Assembly: GCA_965250195.1 (NCBI GenBank)
Contig: OZ252295.1
Span: forward strand, 744,001 to 808,000
Source of the DNA: CAUZIR01 sp965250195
GTDB taxonomy: Bacteria; Chloroflexota; Dehalococcoidia; Lucifugimonadales; UBA2962
Direction of reading: 5' to 3'
DNA length: 64,000 nt
The notes below the pieces were generated by a model. That model was not told where the DNA came from, made no database searches, and was given only the letters and a program-made list of their open reading frames with translations. Each line of letters begins with the position of its first letter. Position 1 is the stretch's first letter. This document shows, one piece after another, positions 1 to 8,609 of this stretch. Position numbers and translations under genes: made by a program.

Positions 1-1422
1 CAGGTCGAAGGTCACCTCTACCTGGGGCGTGCCCCGGGGCGCGGGCAGGATTCCGTCCAGCATGAATCGCCCGATGGTCTTGTTGTCCGTGGCGTTCGTC
101 CGCTCGCCCTGCAAGACGTGGACTTCGACGCTCGTCTGACCGTCCGCAGCAGTAGTGAAGGTTTCGCTCTTGGCCGTGGGAATGGTGGTGTTACGCGGTA
201 TGAGCGGAGTGGTCACGGCGCCCATGGTCTCTATACCCAGGGTCAATGGCGTTACGTCGAGCAGCAGCAGGTCCTGTACCTCGCCCTGCAACACGCCGCC
301 CTGTATGGCGGCGCCCATCGCCACCACCTCGTCGGGGTTGACGCCCTGGTTGGGCTCCTTGCCGAACAGGTCGATGACGGCCGTCTGCACGGCGGGCATT
401 CTGGTCATGCCACCGACGAGAATGACCTCGTCGATCTCCGAAGAGGAGACTCCGGCGTCCTTGATGGCCTTTCGGCACGGGTCCATCGATCTCTGAACCA
501 GGTCGCCGACCAGGCTCTCCAAATTGGCCCTGGTCAGGGTCATTACGAGGTGCTTTGGCCCGGAGGAGTCGGCGGTGATGAACGGCAGGTTGATCTCGGT
601 CTGCATCAGCGTGGACAGCTCGATTTTGGCCCGCTCGGCGGCCTCGCGCAGGCGCTGCAACGCCATCCGGTCGGCCTTGAGGTCGATGCCGTCGCTCTTT
701 TTGAACTCTCCCGCGATCCAGTCGATGATGCGCTGGTCGAAATCATCGCCACCCAGGTGAGTGTCGCCGTTTGTGGCCTTGACCTCGAACACTCCCTCTC
801 CCAGTTGGAGAATGGTGATGTCGAAGGTGCCGCCACCGAGATCGAATACGGCGATTGTCTCGTCGCCCTTCTTCTCCAGCCCGTAGGCGAGAGCGGCGGC
901 GGTTGGCTCGTTGATGATGCGCAGAACCTCGAGGCCCGCTATTCGGCCGGCGTCCTTGGTGGCGTTGCGCTGAGAGTCGTCGAAGTATGCGGGCACGGTG
1001 ATGACCGCCTGGGTGATCGTCTCCCCCAGCTTGGCCTCGGCGTCCGCCTTCATCTTCTGCAAGATCATCGCAGAGACCTCGGGAGGGGCGTAGCTCTTGT
1101 CGACCATCGTCACGGCCACGTCGCCGTTGGACGCCGCCGCCACCTGGTAAGGGGTCAGGGCCAGGTCTTGCTTGATTGCGTCTTCGCTGTAGCGCCTGCC
1201 CATGAAGCGCTTGACCGAGTAGACGGTGTTCTCAGGGTTGGTGACCGCCTGTCGCTTGGCGGTCAGCCCGACATAGCGCTCACCGCTCTTGGGGTTTACG
1301 GCGACGACTGACGGGGTCGTCCGAGCCCCCTCCGAGTTCTCCACCACACTCGGGTCACCGCCCTCAATGACGGCCATGCACGAGTTGGTGGTCCCCAGGT
1401 CTATTCCTAAAATCTTTGCCAT
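1..1422 (-). CDS. dnaK: Chaperone DnaK (Hsp70), 3' end outside window
   Basis: Cytoplasmic Hsp70 chaperone that uses ATP to bind and release unfolded polypeptides with GrpE as exchange factor. The reading frame is open to the window edge; 474 codons are visible. It starts MAKILGIDLGTTNSC, the phosphate-1 loop of the actin-like ATPase, and contains FDLGGGTFD (phosphate 2) and the hinge VGGMTRMPAVQ, then LLLDVTPLTLGIET at the start of the substrate-binding domain. A GGAG ribosome site lies about 11 bases before the ATG. It is the last visible gene of hspR-grpE-dnaK, 43 bases after grpE. The long plus-strand open frame over it is a codon-bias shadow. Confidence 0.98.
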   Translation of the reverse strand, partial: MAKILGIDLGTTNSCMAVIEGGDPSVVENSEGARTTPSVVAVNPKSGERYVGLTAKRQAVTNPENTVYSVKRFMGRRYSEDAIKQDLALTPYQVAAASNGDVAVTMVDKSYAPPEVSAMILQKMKADAEAKLGETITQAVITVPAYFDDSQRNATKDAGRIAGLEVLRIINEPTAAALAYGLEKKGDETIAVFDLGGGTFDITILQLGEGVFEVKATNGDTHLGGDDFDQRIIDWIAGEFKKSDGIDLKADRMALQRLREAAERAKIELSTLMQTEINLPFITADSSGPKHLVMTLTRANLESLVGDLVQRSMDPCRKAIKDAGVSSSEIDEVILVGGMTRMPAVQTAVIDLFGKEPNQGVNPDEVVAMGAAIQGGVLQGEVQDLLLLDVTPLTLGIETMGAVTTPLIPRNTTIPTAKSETFTTAADGQTSVEVHVLQGERTNATDNKTIGRFMLDGILPAPRGTPQVEVTFDL

Positions 1423-1465
1423 ACGTAGTTAACTCCGCAGTTGTGTTTGCTGTAATCCGGCGCCG

Positions 1466-2044
1466 CTACGGCGCTTTCGACACTGTCACCTGGGCGGCCC
1501 GGAGGACACGCCCATTCTTTTTGTAACCGGTTCGGATGACCGACAAAACCCGGCCCGCTTCCAGTTCGGTCGTCTCCTGGAACGCGATCGCCTCGTGCTC
1601 TGACGGCTCGAAGGGTTCACCCTTAGCCTCTATGGCGGCGACACCCTCCGACTCGAGCAGGTGGTCGATTCCCCGTTGCACCAGCTCCAGCCCCTCGCGC
1701 CAACCGGGAGCGATTGCGCCCTCAGGAACCATGTCGACGGCTCGATGGAAGTCGTCTGACACGCCCAAAACCTTCAGGATGAGCTGGGACTGGCCGAACC
1801 GGCGCAGCTCCTCTCGCTCTTCGGCGGCCCGGCGCTTGTAGTTCTCTAGGTCCGCCGTGACTCTCTGGGCGAGCGACCTGAACTGGTCTTTCTCCCGCAG
1901 GGCCTCCTCCAATTCAGCCCGGAGATTGGGCAATTCGGCCCCGAGATCGGGCGATTCGGCGGGTCGATCGGGTTCACCGGAACCGGCGGCGTTTTCGCTC
2001 GCCTCTTCCGGATCACCGGCCTGCCGTCTTTCCTCGTCGTTCAT
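1466..2044 (-). CDS. grpE: Nucleotide exchange factor GrpE
   Basis: GrpE dimer that releases ADP from DnaK. The 192-residue product has an acidic, low-complexity N-terminus (about residues 1-50), a long coiled-coil helix (residues 50-95, including LENYKRRAAEE) and the C-terminal beta wing ending GRVLRAAQVTVSK, where the family has a similar R-P/A-A-x-V-x-V pattern. The ATG at 2044 (MNDEERRQAG) is preferred. A longer frame to 2146 would run into the end of hspR and adds no family-like residues. It sits between hspR and dnaK on the same strand and is probably cotranscribed and heat inducible. Confidence 0.95.
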   Translation of the reverse strand: MNDEERRQAGDPEEASENAAGSGEPDRPAESPDLGAELPNLRAELEEALREKDQFRSLAQRVTADLENYKRRAAEEREELRRFGQSQLILKVLGVSDDFHRAVDMVPEGAIAPGWREGLELVQRGIDHLLESEGVAAIEAKGEPFEPSEHEAIAFQETTELEAGRVLSVIRTGYKKNGRVLRAAQVTVSKAP

Positions 2045-2093
2045 TTGTCTTGCACTCCGACCGGTCGTCTCCTCGTAATGGGGTCCAACGGCT

Positions 2094-2465
2094 CTACCTC
2101 GCCCCCACTCCGAGCATTTCGAACAGCTCGGCCAGGCTCTGGTCAACCATTCGCTTTAGCCGCTCACCCTGCAGCGACTCCGAACCGGCCCGTAGACGGA
2201 GCAGCCGGTTGAAAACCGCCAGCACCAGTTCCACGCCGGCCAGGTTCAGGCCCAGGTCTCCGACGAGATGCTTTATCAGCCTGAGCCGGGCGATGTCCTC
2301 TTCTGAGTAGAGGCGAAGCATTCCCCCGGTCCGAAACGGCGACACCAGCCCGATGCGCTCGTACTTGCGCAGGGTCTGAGGGTGCATTTCAAGGATGCGC
2401 GCCGCGACGCTGATGATGTAAACGCCGTCGTTCGTCGCGTGGTATTCCGTCGGTCCCCGCATCAT
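2094..2465 (-). CDS. hspR: HspR-like MerR-family heat-shock repressor
   Basis: MerR-type winged-helix DNA-binding protein of about 123 residues. YIISVAARILEMHPQTLRKYE is the helix-turn-helix (quoted in part: ARILEMHPQTLRKYERIGL), and the wing follows at RLYSEEDIARLRLIK. HspR proteins repress the dnaK operon with DnaK as corepressor, and this gene is first in the grpE-dnaK operon. The start at 2465 has GGAGG nine bases upstream; a GTG/ATG pair at 2489/2486 is possible but less well placed. The C-terminal part has heptad-like leucines, as in the family. Inverted repeats overlap the promoter upstream, which fits autoregulation. Confidence 0.9.
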   Translation of the reverse strand: MMRGPTEYHATNDGVYIISVAARILEMHPQTLRKYERIGLVSPFRTGGMLRLYSEEDIARLRLIKHLVGDLGLNLAGVELVLAVFNRLLRLRAGSESLQGERLKRMVDQSLAELFEMLGVGAR

Positions 2466-2581
2466 GTGACTTCGCCTCCCTCCCATCACAGCCTCAGGTT
2501 CACCGCTCTGGGGTCACCGTCTGGCGTCCTAACCTCTCCTCCGGGTCGCCGTTGTATCCCACGACTACGGAGAACAGATTC
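2466..2581 (-). promoter_or_regulatory. 5' leader of the hspR operon
   Basis: Between promoter and hspR. It carries GGAGG nine bases before the ATG at 2465, which decides that start. No other gene is seen between here and 2868. Confidence 0.5.
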
Positions 2582-2621
2582 ACTCAAACGAGTGTATGAG
2601 TTGATACGGTCTGTGTCAACT
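2582..2621. promoter_or_regulatory. Overlapping inverted repeats, candidate HspR operator
   Basis: Two inverted repeats overlap the promoter. AGTTGA-N11-TCAACT (2599-2621) covers the -35 box and spacer, and ACTCA-N10-TGAGT (2582-2601) covers the -10 box. HspR is known to bind HAIR elements (CTTGAGT-N7-ACTCAAG). These sites share size and composition but are not exact HAIR copies, so the assignment to HspR is an inference from position. Confidence 0.5.
2591..2619 (-). promoter_or_regulatory. Sigma-70-type promoter of the hspR-grpE-dnaK operon
   Basis: Read on the minus strand there is a perfect -35 box TTGACA (2619-2614), a 17-base spacer and a -10 box TACACT (2596-2591). It points at hspR about 120 bases downstream. 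The sequence match is direct; activity is inferred. Confidence 0.75.
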
Positions 2622-2868
2622 TGCTTCATTCGAAGTGGCCAAGCTACGAACGATGCATTGGAACGCCTGAATCTCAATTCGGGGGCGGACATCGAACGTA
2701 GTAACTGTCTGTACAGGCGCCGATGAGCGGAGATGGCGGCGGTGGAGTTACCGCTAGTATTCGGTGAGCGAATATTACATATCAACAGAAATTACTTAAC
2801 AAAATATTCTTCTGGGTGAAAAATGGTGGTCCGACGACAAAGTCGGTTAGAGATAAGAGGAACTAGAG

Positions 2869-3039
2869 ATGTTGAAGCTGAAGAACTGCGCCAGGTGCAA
2901 GGGTGACATGCACACCAATCGGGACCTATACGGCTCGTACGCCGAATGCCTGCAGTGCGGCCACATGGAATACCTGAAGGACACGCACACGCTCCAGACC
3001 CGCGTCAGGACCAGGGCCAAAAAGCCTGCGGCCGCATAG
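2869..3039 (+). CDS. 56-residue zinc-ribbon miniprotein
   Basis: Short gene starting MLKLKNCARCKGDM. It has two CxxC knuckles, CARC (residues 7-10) and CLQC (residues 27-30), spaced as in a zinc ribbon, followed by a basic tail (RVRTRAKKPAAA). The motif order C-x2-C-x-GDM...D-x-YG-x-Y-x-x-C-x-x-CG suggests a rubredoxin-like or ribbon fold that binds zinc. Function is unknown. The sequence is compact, keeps family-like residues and is followed at once by a strong terminator, so it is very probably a real monocistronic gene. The basic tail would suit nucleic-acid contact, which is speculation. Confidence 0.8.
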   Translation: MLKLKNCARCKGDMHTNRDLYGSYAECLQCGHMEYLKDTHTLQTRVRTRAKKPAAA

Positions 3040-3063
3040 CGACCGGTTCACCGGACCAAGACG

Positions 3064-3097
3064 AGAGGCCCGCTCGACTCGAGCGGGCCTCTTTTTA
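3064..3097 (+). terminator. Intrinsic terminator
   Basis: Perfect 14-bp inverted repeat (AGAGGCCCGCTCGA, 3064-3077, pairing with 3079-3092) followed by a T-run. It ends transcription of the zinc-ribbon gene and separates it from the convergent oxidoreductase. Confidence 0.92.
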
Positions 3098-3117
3098 TTT
3101 CCGCTTGTTCCCGCTCG

Positions 3118-3726
3118 TTACCGCAAGTCGTCGCGGAAGCGCTGCTCCTGCCACGGGTCGCCCTCCATATGGTAGCCCCGGACTTCCCAGAAGCCAGCGG
3201 CGTCTTCGGCCAGGAACTCCAGGCCGTTGACCCACTTGGCGCTCTTCCACCCGTAGCGTTTCGGCACCACCAACCGCAGTGGCCCTCCATGTTCCCGAGC
3301 GAGTTCGTCCCCATCGTGCCGGTAGGCGAAAAGGACGTCGTCGTCGTCGAGCACGTCCAGGGCGATGTTCGTGGAGTAGCCGCCGTAGCAGCGCACCATG
3401 ACGAATTTTGCCTCTGGGAGCGGCTCCACGGCGTCCAGCACCGCTCGGATGGGCACGCCTTCCCAGGTGTTGACCAGGCGGCTCCACTGGGTCACACAGT
3501 GGAACTCCGCCTCGACCTGAAGGCGGCCGAGGGCCGTGAACTCGTCCCAATCCAGGACCGTTTCGGCGCCCACCAGTCCGAATACCTTCATCCGCCACTC
3601 GCTGCGATCGACGTGCGGCGCGGACCCAAAGGTCAGCACGGGGAATTTCTCGGTGACGAACTGACCTGGCGGAACACCTTCCTCGGGTGTCCGAGTCCGA
3701 TTCACCCTGCCCAGGTTTTTTAGCAT
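3118..3726 (-). CDS. Molybdopterin-dependent oxidoreductase, sulfite-oxidase fold
   Basis: The 202-residue protein matches the single-domain oxidoreductase molybdopterin-binding family (sulfite oxidase/YedY fold). The molybdenum-ligand cysteine is visible in EFHCVTQWS (about residue 78), followed by the family patterns NTWEGVPI and YGGYSTNI and the near-C-terminal KRYGWKSAKWVNGLE that closes over the cofactor. There is no twin-arginine signal and no dimerisation domain, so it looks cytoplasmic, unlike YedY. The substrate cannot be told. Molybdenum-cofactor enzymes XdhC and MocA are encoded 3-5 kb away but in separate units. Confidence 0.88.
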   Translation of the reverse strand: MLKNLGRVNRTRTPEEGVPPGQFVTEKFPVLTFGSAPHVDRSEWRMKVFGLVGAETVLDWDEFTALGRLQVEAEFHCVTQWSRLVNTWEGVPIRAVLDAVEPLPEAKFVMVRCYGGYSTNIALDVLDDDDVLFAYRHDGDELAREHGGPLRLVVPKRYGWKSAKWVNGLEFLAEDAAGFWEVRGYHMEGDPWQEQRFRDDLR

Positions 3727-3807
3727 GGATTTTCCACCGCTTCTTGGATTGTTCCGGAGCTTTCGTGAAACTCGCTTACGGGTCCGGGCAGTTACCGGGC
3801 CGGGCGG

Positions 3808-5220
3808 CTAACCGGCGATACGGTTCAGGCCGTCCAGCGCCGCCGTTTTGTAGCACTCAGCCAACGTAGGATAGTTGAACACGGTGTCCAGGAAGTAGTC
3901 CACCGTTCCCCCATAGGTGAGGACCGCCTGTCCGATGTGGACAAGTTCGCTCGCCCCTTCGCCAATAATGTGAACGCCCAGCAGCTCCATCGTTTCCAGA
4001 TGGAAAATCAGCTTCATAAGCCCGGAAGTGTCCCCGATGATCTGGCCCCGAGCGATCTCCCGGTAGTAGGCCTTGCCGACTTCGTAGGGCACGCCCGCTT
4101 CCGTTAGCTCCTCTTCAGTCCGGCCAACCATAGAAATTTCCGGGATGGCGTAGATGGCGAACGGGAAGAGCTCGGGCAGGTGGTGCGCCTCCTGGTCGAA
4201 GGCGTGTAATGCGGCGTGCCTACCCTGCTCCATTGAGGTAGATGCGAGGGACGGAAAGCCGATCACGTCTCCCACGGCATAGATGTTTGAAACCTGGGTC
4301 TGATAGTCGCCATTGACCGAGACCCTGCCCTTTTCGTCCGGCGTCACACCGGCCGCACCCAGGTTCAGTGACGCCGTGGCGCCGCTACGGCCGGCGGCGT
4401 AGAGGACCTTCTCGGCGGCGATCTGCTTGCCGCTGGCCAGCTCGATCTTGACGCCCGGACCGCGGCCGTTTTGGTGCGAGGTCATGCCGGTGACCTCCTC
4501 TCCCAGCCGGAGTATGGTGCGGTTCTGCCGCAAGTGGTATGTCAGAGATTCGACGATCTCCCGGTCGACGAACGGGAGCATGGCGTTACGCATGTCGATC
4601 ATCGTCACCTTGACCCCGAGCGCGGCGAAGATGCTGGCGTATTCGCAGCCGATGACGCCCGCTCCCACCACCGCCAAGGTCTTAGGGAGTCGCTCCAGCT
4701 GCAGGACGTCTTCGGCCACGAACGCTACCTGGCCGTCCAGGTCGGCGTTGCCTGCGATGGATGATCCGCTGCCGGTGGCGATTACTATCTTGTCCGCCGT
4801 CACCCGACGATGCGTGTCTTCACCCACCATGTCCAGCCTGAGCGCGTGGGCGCCCTCGAACCGGGCGCTCGCACCAATTACCCGGACGCCATTGCGGTGG
4901 AGCTGGTCACGAATTACCTCGACCTCGTTTTTGACCACGTGCTCGGTCCGGACCATCAGGTCGTCCATGCTGATGTCGTCTTTGACCGCGTAGGAGGCTC
5001 CGTAAATCCCTTTGAGCCGGGTCCCCGACAGATAGAGGGCCGCTTCACGGAGCGACTTGCTGGGTATGGTCCCGGTGTTGATGCACACGCCGCCCACCAC
5101 GGTTTTGCGTTCAGCCAGCGCGACTCGTTTGCCCAACTTGGCGGCCTGGATGGCGGCTCGCTGACCGGCCGGCCCCGAGCCTATTACGAAAAGGTCGTAG
5201 TCGTAGTTGGAAGCTTCCAT
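3808..5220 (-). CDS. sthA: Soluble pyridine nucleotide transhydrogenase
   Basis: FAD flavoprotein of 470 residues that would exchange hydride between NADPH and NAD+. GSGPAGQRAAIQAAKLGKR is the FAD-binding Rossmann motif. The site GGVCINTGTIPSKSLREA has Cys-x4-Thr where dihydrolipoamide dehydrogenase has Cys-x4-Cys; this loss of the redox disulfide is the mark of Sth. A second Rossmann motif, VVGAGVIGCEYASIF, binds NAD(P), YAVGDVIGFPSLAS contacts FAD, and the C-terminal dimer domain follows. Full length. It sits alone on its strand between the molybdopterin enzyme and the divergent M16 peptidase. Confidence 0.93.
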   Translation of the reverse strand: MEASNYDYDLFVIGSGPAGQRAAIQAAKLGKRVALAERKTVVGGVCINTGTIPSKSLREAALYLSGTRLKGIYGASYAVKDDISMDDLMVRTEHVVKNEVEVIRDQLHRNGVRVIGASARFEGAHALRLDMVGEDTHRRVTADKIVIATGSGSSIAGNADLDGQVAFVAEDVLQLERLPKTLAVVGAGVIGCEYASIFAALGVKVTMIDMRNAMLPFVDREIVESLTYHLRQNRTILRLGEEVTGMTSHQNGRGPGVKIELASGKQIAAEKVLYAAGRSGATASLNLGAAGVTPDEKGRVSVNGDYQTQVSNIYAVGDVIGFPSLASTSMEQGRHAALHAFDQEAHHLPELFPFAIYAIPEISMVGRTEEELTEAGVPYEVGKAYYREIARGQIIGDTSGLMKLIFHLETMELLGVHIIGEGASELVHIGQAVLTYGGTVDYFLDTVFNYPTLAECYKTAALDGLNRIAG

Positions 5221-5389
5221 CGTTCAATACCGCGCCCCTTCCTCGCATGAAGAACGGACCCGAGTACCACTCCATCGTATACCGGGGCCATCGTTCGGCC
5301 ACCACCGGGCCAGCCCCCATTAATTGGGGAAATCAGGCGCGGTCCACCCACCGGCGGGATTGCGCCCGGCCAATGCTAGAATTCTGTTG

Positions 5390-6691
5390 ATGGCGACCTC
5401 CCCACCCGGCCAGTCCTCCGCAGGTCCGCGGCACCAAAAAACGACTCTGGACAACGGGTTGCGCGTGGTGACGGGCGAGATGCCCCATACCCGGTCGGTC
5501 AGTATCAACGTCTTTGTAGGCGTCGGCTCCCGACACGAGTCCGATAAAAACGCCGGTGCCTCTCACTTTCTTGAGCACATCCTGTTCAAGGGCACCACCC
5601 GCAGACCGGACCCGGAGATGATCAGTGGCCCGGTGGAGGGCGTCGGCGGCGTTCTGAACGCCGAGACCGAGCAGGAGATGACGGTCTACTGGTGCAAGGT
5701 GCCCCAGCCGTACTTCGCAGAGAGCCTCGACCTTCTCATCGACCTGGTCCGCAACCCTCTCATGGCGGCCGGGGAGATCGAGCGAGAGCGCGGCGTGGTG
5801 ATCGACGAGCTGGCAATGATCCACGACCACCCCGACTACAAGGTCGAGTCGCTGATCGACGATATGCTCTGGCCCGATCACCCGCTCGGCAGGGACATAG
5901 GCGGCACCAAAGAGACCGTCGCGGGCCTGAGTCGTGACGTGCTCGTCGGTCATCTCGACCGCTATTACGCTCCAACCAACACCGTGATTAGCGTGGCCGG
6001 AGCGATCGACCATGACACCGTTGTCAGCGAATTGGAGCGTCTGACGGGCGATTGGGAACCGGGCGCCGCACCGGAGTGGTCCCCATTCCAGTCCAAGACC
6101 CGGCCACCGAGAGTCCGTATGGACTATCGGCGCACCGAGCAGGCTCACCTGTCCATCGCGCTGCCCGGTGTATCGCTTTTCCACCCGGACCGCTATGCCC
6201 TGGGGCTGCTCAGCGTGGCGCTCGGCGAGGGCATGAGCTCCAGGCTGTTTCTGGAGCTAAGGGAGCGCCGCGGCCTCGCCTACGACGTGCATTCCGGCGT
6301 TTCCCACTTCATGGACTGCGGTGCATTTCAGATAGGGGCCGGCACAGAGCCGCGCCGCGTGTACGACGCCGTGGACACCATAATGGCCGAGGTCGCATCG
6401 ATAAGGGACGGCATTACGGAGGAGGAGTTCGACAGGGCGCGAAGGCTCACCTCCGGTCGGTTGATGATGAGGATGGAAGACACGCGCGCCGTCTCGTCCT
6501 GGTTTGGCGCACAAGAGACGCTCGCCGGAGAGATCCTCAACCTTGACGATGCGATCTCCAGGCTAGATGCACTTACGTCTGAAGAGATCGACAGGGTGGC
6601 GAAAGACGTCTTCGTCAGCGACGGACTGAGCATGGCGGTGGTCGGCCCCTGCCGGGGGCAGCGCCGTCTGGAAAAAAGCCTCAGCCTGTAA
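5390..6691 (+). CDS. M16-family zinc peptidase (processing-peptidase-like)
   Basis: The 433-residue product has the inverted zinc motif HFLEH in ASHFLEHILFKGT and the distal glutamate in ERGVVIDELAM, the complete metal site of the M16 (pitrilysin/MPP) family. The second half is the non-catalytic M16 homology domain (ALGLLSVALGEGMSSRLF...RGLAYDV). It may degrade or process peptides; no signal peptide is seen. The ATG at 5390 is chosen because homology begins with LDNGLRVVTGEM about 20 residues in. The upstream TTG at 5324 would add an implausible leader. Confidence 0.92.
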   Translation: MATSPPGQSSAGPRHQKTTLDNGLRVVTGEMPHTRSVSINVFVGVGSRHESDKNAGASHFLEHILFKGTTRRPDPEMISGPVEGVGGVLNAETEQEMTVYWCKVPQPYFAESLDLLIDLVRNPLMAAGEIERERGVVIDELAMIHDHPDYKVESLIDDMLWPDHPLGRDIGGTKETVAGLSRDVLVGHLDRYYAPTNTVISVAGAIDHDTVVSELERLTGDWEPGAAPEWSPFQSKTRPPRVRMDYRRTEQAHLSIALPGVSLFHPDRYALGLLSVALGEGMSSRLFLELRERRGLAYDVHSGVSHFMDCGAFQIGAGTEPRRVYDAVDTIMAEVASIRDGITEEEFDRARRLTSGRLMMRMEDTRAVSSWFGAQETLAGEILNLDDAISRLDALTSEEIDRVAKDVFVSDGLSMAVVGPCRGQRRLEKSLSL

Positions 6692-6788
6692 CAGGGCAAT
6701 CGCCCCAAACCGCCGCTGTTCCCGATCGAAGGGAGCTTGGAATCTCTCGCCGGGTGCCCGCAATCCAATAAGTTGGTACCCTAAAGCC

Positions 6789-7973
6789 ATGAAAGACGTG
6801 TTCCAGGAAGCGATGACGCAGTTGTCAAACGGCCACAAGGCCGTCGTGGCAACAGTCGTCCGGACAAAGGGCTCGACGCCGCAAAAGCCCGGCGCCAAGC
6901 TGCTGGTGCGAGAGGACGGCACGGGCGTGGGCACGCTCGGCGGAGGCTGCGTGGAAGGCGATATCTGGTTCGCCGCCAAGGAGCTTCTCTCCCGGGGCGG
7001 TTCCGCCCAGTACCGGGAATACGAACTGAACGAAGACCTGGCCGCCGAAGACGGCCTGATATGCGGCGGAACGATGTTCTTCCTCATTGATCCCATCTAC
7101 ACGCCAGAGGAATTGCTCTCGTACGCCGAAGAGATCGACGCCGCCTATGAGGGCCACGGTTCGGTGGCGCTGGCCTCGCTAATAAAGCTCCCAGGTGAGG
7201 ACGACGGCCCGCTGTTGTCCGGCGCTGCGACCGGACGAAAGCTCTTCATCCGCCAGGACGGCACGACCAACGGGTCGCTCGGCTCAGAGGCACTCGACAA
7301 AGACGCCGAGAAGCGTGCGATCGCCCTGATGGACCATGGGCGTAATGAGTACGTCGTCGCAGAAGACGGTACCGAGTACTTCATCGAGGCCTATACGACC
7401 CCGCCCAGACTGATTCTCGCGGGAGGAGGCCACGTTTCCAATTCCATAGCCCCTCTCGCCACGAAGCTTGGTTTTCAGGTTTATATAACCGACGACAGGG
7501 CCGAGTTCGCCAACCCGGAGCGCTTCCCCGAAGCGGTCGAGACCGTGGTCGCCAGACCTGAGGACGCGATTCCCAACCTGCCCACCAACCCCAATACGTT
7601 CATCATCATCGCGACGCGGGGGCACCGTTTCGACAACGTCGCCCTGGCCGCTGCCGCAGCCACAGAGGCGCGCTACGTGGGCCTACTCGGCTCAAAGCGC
7701 AAGACGATTCTGATCTACGAAGACCTGCTGCGCATGGGAGTTTCGCTGGAGCGACTGCGGGAGCTTCGCGCCCCCATCGGCCTGGATATTCACGCCCGCA
7801 CCCCGGACGAGATAGCCGTCAGCATCATTGCCGAGATGCTCATGTTCCGCCTCGGTGGCACCGGCGCCGTGATGAAGCTGGCAGACGGCCTGGTGGACAA
7901 GGCCTATGCCAAGTACATCGCATCCGAGTCGGCCAGCCGAGTGCCGGAGGCAGCCGCCTCCTCCTCAGACTAG
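6789..7973 (+). CDS. xdhC: XdhC/CoxI family protein
   Basis: XdhC proteins bind and sulfurate molybdenum cofactor and load it into xanthine-dehydrogenase-family enzymes. The 394-residue product has the N-terminal CoxI domain (VATVVRTKGSTPQKPGAKLL; GTLGGGCVEGD; ICGGTMFFLI) and a C-terminal Rossmann domain (RLILAGGGHVSNSIAPLA...YVGLLGSKRK). The conserved GGGC and CGG cysteines are present. It lies 24 bases before a MocA-type gene, probably in one operon. No client molybdo-hydroxylase is in the window. Confidence 0.93.
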   Translation: MKDVFQEAMTQLSNGHKAVVATVVRTKGSTPQKPGAKLLVREDGTGVGTLGGGCVEGDIWFAAKELLSRGGSAQYREYELNEDLAAEDGLICGGTMFFLIDPIYTPEELLSYAEEIDAAYEGHGSVALASLIKLPGEDDGPLLSGAATGRKLFIRQDGTTNGSLGSEALDKDAEKRAIALMDHGRNEYVVAEDGTEYFIEAYTTPPRLILAGGGHVSNSIAPLATKLGFQVYITDDRAEFANPERFPEAVETVVARPEDAIPNLPTNPNTFIIIATRGHRFDNVALAAAAATEARYVGLLGSKRKTILIYEDLLRMGVSLERLRELRAPIGLDIHARTPDEIAVSIIAEMLMFRLGGTGAVMKLADGLVDKAYAKYIASESASRVPEAAASSSD

Positions 7974-7997
7974 CCGCCCCCTATCGGCGGGCCTGAT

Positions 7998-8609
7998 TTG
8001 ACCGTCTCGGCCATTCTCACCGCGGCTGGAGAGTCCGTCCGTATGGGACGGCCCAAGCCCCTGCTCCCGTGGCCGGACGGATCGGGTTCGGACATGGCGC
8101 TCATCGAGTACCAGATAACCCAGTTGAAGGTCGCCGGTGCGCACGAGGTTATTGTGGTATTGGGTCACCGGTCAGACGAGGTCGCCCCGCTCGTAACCGG
8201 CGCCGGGGTTAGCTACGTGGTTAATCCAGACTACGCCGCCGGGAAGACTACCTCGATTAAGGCGGGGCTGGGCCGGGTGGACCCGGCGGCTGAGGCGATC
8301 GTGCTGATGGCCGTGGACCAGCCGCGACCGGAATCTATTATCAGCCGTGTCCTGCAGGCTCACCGTGAGAGCGGGGCGGCGGTCACCTCGCCCATCCATC
8401 GTGGCCGGGGCGGTCACCCAATCGTCTTCACTGCCCGCCTGATCCCGGAACTGAAAGAGATAACCGAACTCAACCAGGGCATACGAGAGGTGATCGAGCG
8501 CCATCGCTCAGACGTCCACCGGGTGGAAATCGGGGACCCGAACGTTCGCCTGGACCTCAACACCCCCGAGGACTATGAGGCGGGTTACGCATCCGTCACG
8601 GCCCCTTAG
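7998..8609 (+). CDS. Molybdenum cofactor cytidylyltransferase-like NTP transferase
   Basis: MobA/MocA-type nucleotidyltransferase of 203 residues that would attach CMP (or GMP) to molybdopterin. The signature LTAAGESVRMGRPKPLLPW (Rossmann loop plus lysine) is at the N-terminus, with VDQPRP as the metal-binding Asp region and GRGGHPIVF further on. The start is a TTG just after xdhC; no better ATG precedes the signature. The XdhC-MocA pair supports a role in xanthine-dehydrogenase-family maturation. Its end overlaps the convergent fur-like gene by 4 bases. Confidence 0.87.
   Translation: MTVSAILTAAGESVRMGRPKPLLPWPDGSGSDMALIEYQITQLKVAGAHEVIVVLGHRSDEVAPLVTGAGVSYVVNPDYAAGKTTSIKAGLGRVDPAAEAIVLMAVDQPRPESIISRVLQAHRESGAAVTSPIHRGRGGHPIVFTARLIPELKEITELNQGIREVIERHRSDVHRVEIGDPNVRLDLNTPEDYEAGYASVTAP

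Noticed and set aside
118..1311. 397-codon plus-strand open frame
   Set aside because: It is antisense to dnaK in a high-GC region; its product is low complexity and matches nothing.
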